Below, in pieces: positions 59,382 to 64,000 of a stretch of DNA of 64,000 bases. The notes beneath the pieces were generated by a model. That model saw only the letters and a list, made by a program, of their open reading frames with translations. It did no database searches and was not told the DNA's origin. The translations under genes and the position numbers were made by a program. The first letter of the stretch is position 1, and each line of letters starts with the position of its first letter. Source of the stretch: Sphingobacteriales bacterium (GTDB taxonomy: Bacteria; Bacteroidota; Bacteroidia; Chitinophagales; Chitinophagaceae); NCBI GenBank assembly GCA_016200915.1, contig JACQDV010000055.1, positions 1 through 64,000 of the forward strand. The letters are read 5' to 3'.

Positions 59382-60015
59382 AAATAGAATCAGCCCAGGC
59401 CTTATCTCCTTTTTTATACGGCAATGCCCCATCATATTTACCAGGCACCTGTATGTGGCGCAAAGTTTCTGTAGCTCCTGTTTTGGAAGTAAAGAAACCT
59501 AACAGCGTTAATTGCTTCATTAATGTGAAATAATGTGATGCTACCGGGTTCTTAAAATCCATTATAGGTAATATATTTCCTTTTGCTCTTTCTGCTTTTA
59601 CAAAATCATCGTATGCTTTTTTTCTTTGATCTTGCACCGTTTTTGCTTCTTTATCTAATGAAACCAGTAATTCTTTCCGGTGTTCGGGAGTAGCTTTTAA
59701 ATAATCATGTCCGTGCATTTTGTTGCAGGCTTCATCGAGTTTGTTTACACCTTCGAGGAAAGCTTTTTGATCATCTGCATCATAGCAATCGGTAACATAT
59801 ACTTTCATAAACTCACCCACTTGAGCAGCTTTTGCACCGGGAGTTGATGTAGCCGGAATAATTGTTTCTGCTACTTCATCTAAAAAAGCAATCGTTTCAG
59901 GTGTAAAGGTTACTGGTCCTCCAGTTGATTTACATCCTGAAAAAAACAATTCACCACCAACCAGTGCACCACCGGTAGCTAAAGCAATCATCTTTAAAAG
60001 TTCTCTGCGTTCCAT
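59380..60015 (-). CDS. Gluconate 2-dehydrogenase subunit 3-like small subunit (copy 2)
   Basis: 211 residues, paralogous to the copy at 55047: MERRELLKMIALATGGALVGGELFFSGCKS gives the Tat-like and lipobox signal, then IAFLDEVAETIIPATSTPGAKAAQ, VYVTDCYDADDQ and GKYDGALPY. It has an insertion of about 20 residues (KAERAKGNILPIMDF) relative to the other copy. It follows the copy-3 GMC gene with a gap that contains a heptamer array. Confidence 0.88.
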   Translation of the reverse strand: MERRELLKMIALATGGALVGGELFFSGCKSTGGPVTFTPETIAFLDEVAETIIPATSTPGAKAAQVGEFMKVYVTDCYDADDQKAFLEGVNKLDEACNKMHGHDYLKATPEHRKELLVSLDKEAKTVQDQRKKAYDDFVKAERAKGNILPIMDFKNPVASHYFTLMKQLTLLGFFTSKTGATETLRHIQVPGKYDGALPYKKGDKAWADSI

Positions 60016-60022
60016 ATAATTC

Positions 60023-60057
60023 GTTTATAGTTTGTAGTTTATGGTTTGTGGTTATTT
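60023..60057. repeat. Period-7 array upstream of small subunit 2
   Basis: Units GTTTATA, GTTTGTA, GTTTATG, GTTTGTG, GTTATTT, 8 bases before the ATG (minus strand). The same unit type interrupts dacB at 9813-9847. Confidence 0.8.
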
Positions 60058-60124
60058 AATAAATACCGTTGACCACTACTCTTTGTAAACTTTAACTCTA
60101 AGCCCTTTTAGGGGGTTTGGGGGT

Positions 60125-61822
60125 TTACAAATTTCCTTTCTTTAATTCACTCACTGCATGATCTGCTGCCCTTGCCGTAAAGGCCATATAAGTAAGTGAA
60201 GGATTAACACAGCTTGAACTGGTCATAAATGAACCATCGGTTACAAATACGTTTTGAGCATCCCACACCTGGTTAAATCCATTGAGCACTGATGTTTTTG
60301 AATCACGACCCATACGGGCTGTACCCATTTCATGAATACCCATACCATGCGCATAGCCAGTATCATAGGTATGGACATTTTTTACACCAGCTGCTTCTAA
60401 CATTTCTGCTGCATCATTAGCCATATCCTTACGCATCTTAATTTCATTTTCTTTTAGCTCTACATCAAAAGCAAGAACAGGCAGGCCCCATTTATCTTTT
60501 TTGTTTTTATCTAAACTGATCTTATTACTATGATCGGGCAATATCTCACCAAAACCACCAAGACCCATGCTCCATGAACCCGCTTCACTCAACGCATCTT
60601 TTAATTCAGCACCCAGTGTAAATTCTGGTACCTGAAGTCCACGACCACGATTTGCCCCGCCCTGGTAACCAAAACCACGCAGGTAATCTCTTTTGTCATC
60701 ATAAATATTTCTAAAACGTGGAATGTACACACCGGTTGGTCTTCTGCCCCAAATGTATTTATCCTGGTAACCTTCCACAGTTCCACCTGCCCCTACTTTT
60801 AAATGATGATCCATTACATTATGGCCAAGCTCACCACTGCTGCTGCCTAAACCATCGGGCCATATATTAGTAGCACTGTTCATTAATATCCAGGTGCTGT
60901 TGAAAGTAGAGGCACAGAGGAAAACGATCTTAGCGTTGTAAGTATATGTTTTATTGGTATTCGTATCCAACGCTTCTACACCTGTTGCTTTCTTTTTGTC
61001 TTTATCATATAAAACCTGTGTAGCAATTTTATCTGCTTCAATGGTGAGGTTGCCTGTTTTCATGGCTACGGGTAGTGTAGCAGCGTTACTGCTGAAGTAA
61101 GCACCAAAGGGACATCCATACCAGCAACGGTTGCGGTATTGACAGTTCACACGGTTTTGTTCAGGCTTTGGTTGAGTGATGTTAGCACTGCGACCAATAA
61201 ACATGTGACGTTTTCCCTGGTAATGATCTTTAATTTTTGCAGCTACATCTTTCTCCACCACATTCATTTCCATACCGGGAAGAAATTCGCCATCGGGCAA
61301 TACATCCAATCCTTCTTTTGTTCCCTGAATACCGGCAAATCTTTCTGCATAACTATACCAGGGAGCAATATCATCATAACGAACAGGCCAGTCAACTCCA
61401 ATTCCTTCTTTAGCATTGGCTTCAAAATCCCATTTGTTGAAACGGTAAGACTGACGTCCCCATAACAATGAACGGCCACCTAAAATATATCCACGAAACC
61501 AATCATAACGTTTGATCTCTGTATATGGATTGTCTTTATCACTTGCCCATGGGCTCCAGTTATCATCCGCCATTGATTCTCTCAACGGATAATCTCTTTT
61601 TAAATGCGGATAATCATTGATCTCTTGTTGAGTGCGTCCGTTGCGGTGAGGGAAATCCCAAACTTCTTTGGTGGTGTTTTTATAATCTTTGATGTGTTCA
61701 ATGTTTTTACCACGTTCCAGCAGCAAAACTTTCAGACCTTTCTCCGTTAATTCCTTAGCAGCCCATCCGCCACTAATACCGGAACCAACTACAATTGCAT
61801 CGAATGTGTTGTTATCGGGCAT
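60125..61822 (-). CDS. GMC-family FAD-dependent dehydrogenase, large subunit (copy 3)
   Basis: 565 residues. GSGISGGWAAKELTEKGLKVLLLERGK binds FAD, GGRSLLWGRQSYRFNKWDFEANAKEGIGVDWP follows, and NCQYRNRCWYGCPFGAYFSS keeps the C-x5-C-x3-C cluster motif. HEMGTARMGRDSKTSVL and SSCVNPSLTYMAFTARAADHA end it. It is the first GMC gene after the isomerase gene and pairs with small subunit 2 downstream. No export signal of its own. Sequence divergence from copies 1 and 2 suggests a different sugar. Confidence 0.88.
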   Translation of the reverse strand: MPDNNTFDAIVVGSGISGGWAAKELTEKGLKVLLLERGKNIEHIKDYKNTTKEVWDFPHRNGRTQQEINDYPHLKRDYPLRESMADDNWSPWASDKDNPYTEIKRYDWFRGYILGGRSLLWGRQSYRFNKWDFEANAKEGIGVDWPVRYDDIAPWYSYAERFAGIQGTKEGLDVLPDGEFLPGMEMNVVEKDVAAKIKDHYQGKRHMFIGRSANITQPKPEQNRVNCQYRNRCWYGCPFGAYFSSNAATLPVAMKTGNLTIEADKIATQVLYDKDKKKATGVEALDTNTNKTYTYNAKIVFLCASTFNSTWILMNSATNIWPDGLGSSSGELGHNVMDHHLKVGAGGTVEGYQDKYIWGRRPTGVYIPRFRNIYDDKRDYLRGFGYQGGANRGRGLQVPEFTLGAELKDALSEAGSWSMGLGGFGEILPDHSNKISLDKNKKDKWGLPVLAFDVELKENEIKMRKDMANDAAEMLEAAGVKNVHTYDTGYAHGMGIHEMGTARMGRDSKTSVLNGFNQVWDAQNVFVTDGSFMTSSSCVNPSLTYMAFTARAADHAVSELKKGNL

Positions 61823-61905
61823 ATAGCATTAAGTGTTTGAAAAAATATAATTGGTTTCAATGTAGATGAATTACTAATTGCTTCATTTGATATTAATCAA
61901 ATAAC

Positions 61906-62802
61906 TCACACATCACATCTCCTGATCGCATCTTTTAATGCAGCGATCTTTTCTTTATTATCCTTTCCTGTTGACATAAATTCCTGTGCTACATATCCTT
62001 TGTGCCCCACATCAACAATAGCCTGCATAATGGCAGGATAATACAATTCCTGTGTCTCGTTAATCTCATGTCTTCCCGGTACACCGGCTGTGTGATAATG
62101 AGCAAAGTACTGGTGATTATCCCGTATGGTGCGAATCACATCTCCTTCGTTTATCTGCATATGATAGATATCGTACAGGAGTTTGAAATTTTCAGAGCCA
62201 AGTCGTTTACACAGTTCAACTCCCCAGGCACTTTTGTCGCACATATAATCCGGGTGATTTATTTTGCTGTTGAATAACTCCATTTGAACGATAACACCAT
62301 TCTTCTCGGCTAAAGGAAGAATTTTCTGCAAACCTTCCACGCAATTCTTTAAACCGGTCTCATCATCCATACCATTGCGGTTACCACTAAAGCAGATGAG
62401 ATTTTTATAACCAGCCTTATTCATTAATGGAATAACATCTAAGTATTCTTTTACCAACCCTTCGTGGTATTCTTTATGATTAAATCCTTTGGTAAGACTT
62501 ACTTCACCGGCGATATAACACATGGAAGCATAGAGACCATGTTTTTGTAATGTTTCCCACTCCTGTGGTTTTACTAAATCAATAGCGCCAAAACCAATTT
62601 CTTTTACTACCAAACATAATTCTTCCAGCGAAAGAAAATTATAGGTCCAGTAACAAACGGAGTGATTGATATTACCTTTCAATTTGAGTTTTTTTTCGAA
62701 CAGCACTTCGTCGAGTTCTTTGTCTTTAAAAGAAGATAATCCTCCCAAAGCCAGCGAACCTAATGCAACCTGTTTTATTAAATTACGGCGTGATGTACTC
62801 AT
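61906..62802 (-). CDS. Tat-type hydroxypyruvate isomerase-like TIM barrel protein
   Basis: 298 residues. The N-terminus MSTSRRNLIKQVALGSLALGGLSSF is a Tat-like signal. The barrel carries FGAIDLVKPQEWETL, NLICFSGNRNGMDDETG, VIVQMELFNSKINHPDYM, LLYDIYHMQINEGD, FAHYHTAGVPGRHEINETQELYYPAIMQ and GYVAQEFMSTG, the hydroxypyruvate isomerase group layout with metal-binding Glu/Asp/His. It lies between the MFS gene and GMC copy 3 and likely acts on an oxidation product of the locus. Confidence 0.85.
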   Translation of the reverse strand: MSTSRRNLIKQVALGSLALGGLSSFKDKELDEVLFEKKLKLKGNINHSVCYWTYNFLSLEELCLVVKEIGFGAIDLVKPQEWETLQKHGLYASMCYIAGEVSLTKGFNHKEYHEGLVKEYLDVIPLMNKAGYKNLICFSGNRNGMDDETGLKNCVEGLQKILPLAEKNGVIVQMELFNSKINHPDYMCDKSAWGVELCKRLGSENFKLLYDIYHMQINEGDVIRTIRDNHQYFAHYHTAGVPGRHEINETQELYYPAIMQAIVDVGHKGYVAQEFMSTGKDNKEKIAALKDAIRRCDV

Positions 62803-62849
62803 TTCTATAGCGATCTTTACAAGTTACTAATGTTAGCATTATGTTGTTG

Positions 62850-64000
62850 TTAAGCTTCCTTTGTTTTCTTTGGATCTTTAAAGAAAACAAGGAACAATAA
62901 AGTTACAACCACTGCAATACCAGCCGGCACCATCCATATATTTTTCCAAAAATGTGTTGATGTTGTTGACTTTACTACAAGTTCACCACTCTTTACATTT
63001 TTTGAGTCTTTATCTGTTTCAATACCTACTTTTTCATATGCATCAGCACTTACAACCTCTGTATATATCGCAGGGAATTCCTTTAATTTTACATCTGTGC
63101 TTGCTTCGACACTATTCCTTAGGTAGCTGATCTTTACTGCCTCGCCAGCTTTAGCAGTATTAATTTTTGCTTCGAAATCTTTATTATCTGTAAAGGTTGC
63201 ATTGTTGACTTTAATAACAATGTCGCCCTTTTTAATCCCCGCATATTTTGCACCCTGATCTGCTAATTCATATTTATTTGAAATGATTCCTGCAAACCAA
63301 AATCCTATCAACATTCCTGTTCCATAAGTAGCCAGCGTAATCATACCCTGAGCAGAAGACCGAATCTTTTCACCAGCTCTTTCATCAGTATATATTTGTC
63401 CGGTTACAAAAAAGAAATCGTAACAAATACCATGCAATACAATACCAATATATAGCAACCATACTCCACTGCCTGTATTGCCAAAACCAAACATCAGGTA
63501 TCGAACTGCCCAGGCGATCATGCCTAACAACAGCATTTTCTTCACACCTAATTTTCGGAAAAATAATGGCATAAGGATCATAAATATCATCTCACTCATT
63601 TGTCCCATACTCATCTTACCTGCAGCACCTGACAATCTCAGTTCATTTAAAAATTTGTTTGTTTCCTGGTAATAAAATGCAAGCGGTATGCAGATCAATA
63701 ATGATGATAAAAAGAACATTAAAAAACTTTTGTCTTTTAAAAGGCTTAATGCATCAAGTCCTAAAATTTCACTTACGGTAACTTTTGTTCCGGCCTTCGG
63801 TGGGGGAGTATTGGGTAAAGTAAAACTGAAAACACCCAGTATCGCCGATATGATCGCTGTTAAGCGAAATGTATTTACCAGGGACCCTTTTTGTTCCCAT
63901 GCTAACCAGCCAATAATCAACCCGGCTACAATCCATCCAATAGTTCCCCACACACGAATACCTGAAAATTCTTTTTCAGGATTAGTTAATTGTTTAAAAG
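62850..64000 (-). CDS. MFS transporter (NupG/nucleoside-H+ symporter-like) with inserted PDZ domain, truncated by window end
   Basis: The reading frame stays open to the window edge (TNPEKEFSGIRVWGTIGWIV continues upstream), so the start is outside; the GTG at 63953 is internal. The membrane part resembles nucleoside/sugar MFS permeases (RVWGTIGWIVAG, LGVKKMLLLGMIAWAVRYLMF). Between the last two TM helices a soluble stretch of about 100 residues appears, with AKYAGIKKGDIVIKVNNATFTDNKDFEAKINTAKAGEAVKISYLRN, the form of a PDZ domain. A final TM helix (FWKNIWMVPAGIAVVVTLLFL) follows. It heads the sugar-oxidation locus and may import its substrate or product. Confidence 0.85.
   Translation of the reverse strand, partial: FKQLTNPEKEFSGIRVWGTIGWIVAGLIIGWLAWEQKGSLVNTFRLTAIISAILGVFSFTLPNTPPPKAGTKVTVSEILGLDALSLLKDKSFLMFFLSSLLICIPLAFYYQETNKFLNELRLSGAAGKMSMGQMSEMIFMILMPLFFRKLGVKKMLLLGMIAWAVRYLMFGFGNTGSGVWLLYIGIVLHGICYDFFFVTGQIYTDERAGEKIRSSAQGMITLATYGTGMLIGFWFAGIISNKYELADQGAKYAGIKKGDIVIKVNNATFTDNKDFEAKINTAKAGEAVKISYLRNSVEASTDVKLKEFPAIYTEVVSADAYEKVGIETDKDSKNVKSGELVVKSTTSTHFWKNIWMVPAGIAVVVTLLFLVFFKDPKKTKEA

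Noticed and set aside
4404-60057. Period-7 arrays considered as CRISPR or as microsatellites
   Set aside because: Units are 7 nt without spacers, so CRISPR is excluded; unit sequences vary too much for simple microsatellites.
63951-63953. GTG as start of the MFS transporter
   Set aside because: The frame is open upstream to the window end, and the upstream residues fit the MFS family, so the gene is truncated rather than starting here.
1-64000. Search for tRNA and rRNA genes
   Set aside because: No cloverleaf-like stretch with a GGTTCRANTCC arm or rRNA signature was noticed in the intergenic gaps. A covariance scan was not possible.

Overview
The window looks like a chromosomal segment of a low-GC Bacteroidota, most likely a Chitinophagaceae-type (Chitinophagales) bacterium. 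Evidence in the sequence: start codons have no Shine-Dalgarno but often have a Bacteroidota -7 box (TAnnTTTG) just upstream; a PKD-repeat surface protein carries a type IX secretion C-terminal domain; a GldH gliding lipoprotein is present; a reg_prop/Y_Y_Y histidine kinase is paired with a LytTR regulator; lipoprotein signals are of the relaxed Bacteroidota kind. No rRNA, tRNA, CRISPR array or prophage was seen. The naming below the phylum level is inference from gene content.

Layout. 1-140: tail of an insertion sequence (IS982-like) at the window edge. 160-10.6 kb: housekeeping and envelope genes (alpha/beta hydrolase, a NagZ-type GH3 plus serine-hydrolase fusion, mutL, a T9SS-exported PKD protein, a PBP4-type DacB). 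10.7-14.05 kb: a type II restriction-modification island (adenine methyltransferase on +, controller protein and endonuclease on -), bracketed by an imperfect inverted repeat. 14.1-16.3 kb: potassium channel and a degenerate ureohydrolase. 16.4-23.6 kb: a co-directional efflux block (small secreted proteins, beta-propeller, TolC, membrane fusion protein, RND pump). 23.7-28.6 kb: pheS, a toxin-antitoxin pair set between two copies of the 5' end of the next gene, a 3-hydroxybutyryl-CoA dehydrogenase, an SDR and a carboxypeptidase-regulatory-like protein. 28.6-32.3 kb: sensor kinase and LytTR regulator. 32.5-40.0 kb: LpxD-like acyltransferase, YicC, GldH with an OmpR-type two-component pair, BatD, SDR. 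40.1-47.98 kb: YjjG-like phosphatase, retropepsin-like protease, Psd, CdsA, CPBP protease, Dus, a glycosyltransferase-HAD fusion, small membrane proteins. 48.0-54.0 kb: MBL hydrolase, glutathione peroxidase and aldehyde dehydrogenase as a coupled operon, then Gfo/Idh oxidoreductase, sialate O-acetylesterase and GNAT. 54.1-64.0 kb: a minus-strand sugar-oxidation locus with three GMC flavoprotein dehydrogenases, two Tat-type small subunits, two Tat-type TIM-barrel isomerases and an MFS transporter cut by the window end.

How genes work together. The 54-64 kb locus resembles periplasmic glucoside/polyol dehydrogenase systems in which a signal-less GMC subunit is exported with a Tat-signal small subunit; the isomerases and transporter would handle the products. 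Psd and CdsA are adjacent phospholipid genes. The aldehyde dehydrogenase, peroxidase and MBL hydrolase are translationally coupled (ATGA overlaps).

The most striking unexplained structure is a family of degenerate tandem arrays with a strict 7-nt period (one with an 8-nt period), about sixteen in 64 kb. Most are intergenic and several are inverted pairs, but some lie inside mutL, dacB and the gldH signal-peptide region. Other leads are the toxin-antitoxin pair flanked by 55-bp direct repeats, a PDZ domain inserted in an MFS transporter, a GpgS-like glycosyltransferase fused to a HAD phosphatase, two candidate structured RNAs (32.3-32.5 kb and 33.9-34.0 kb), and -7 boxes so close to start codons that the transcripts should be leaderless.
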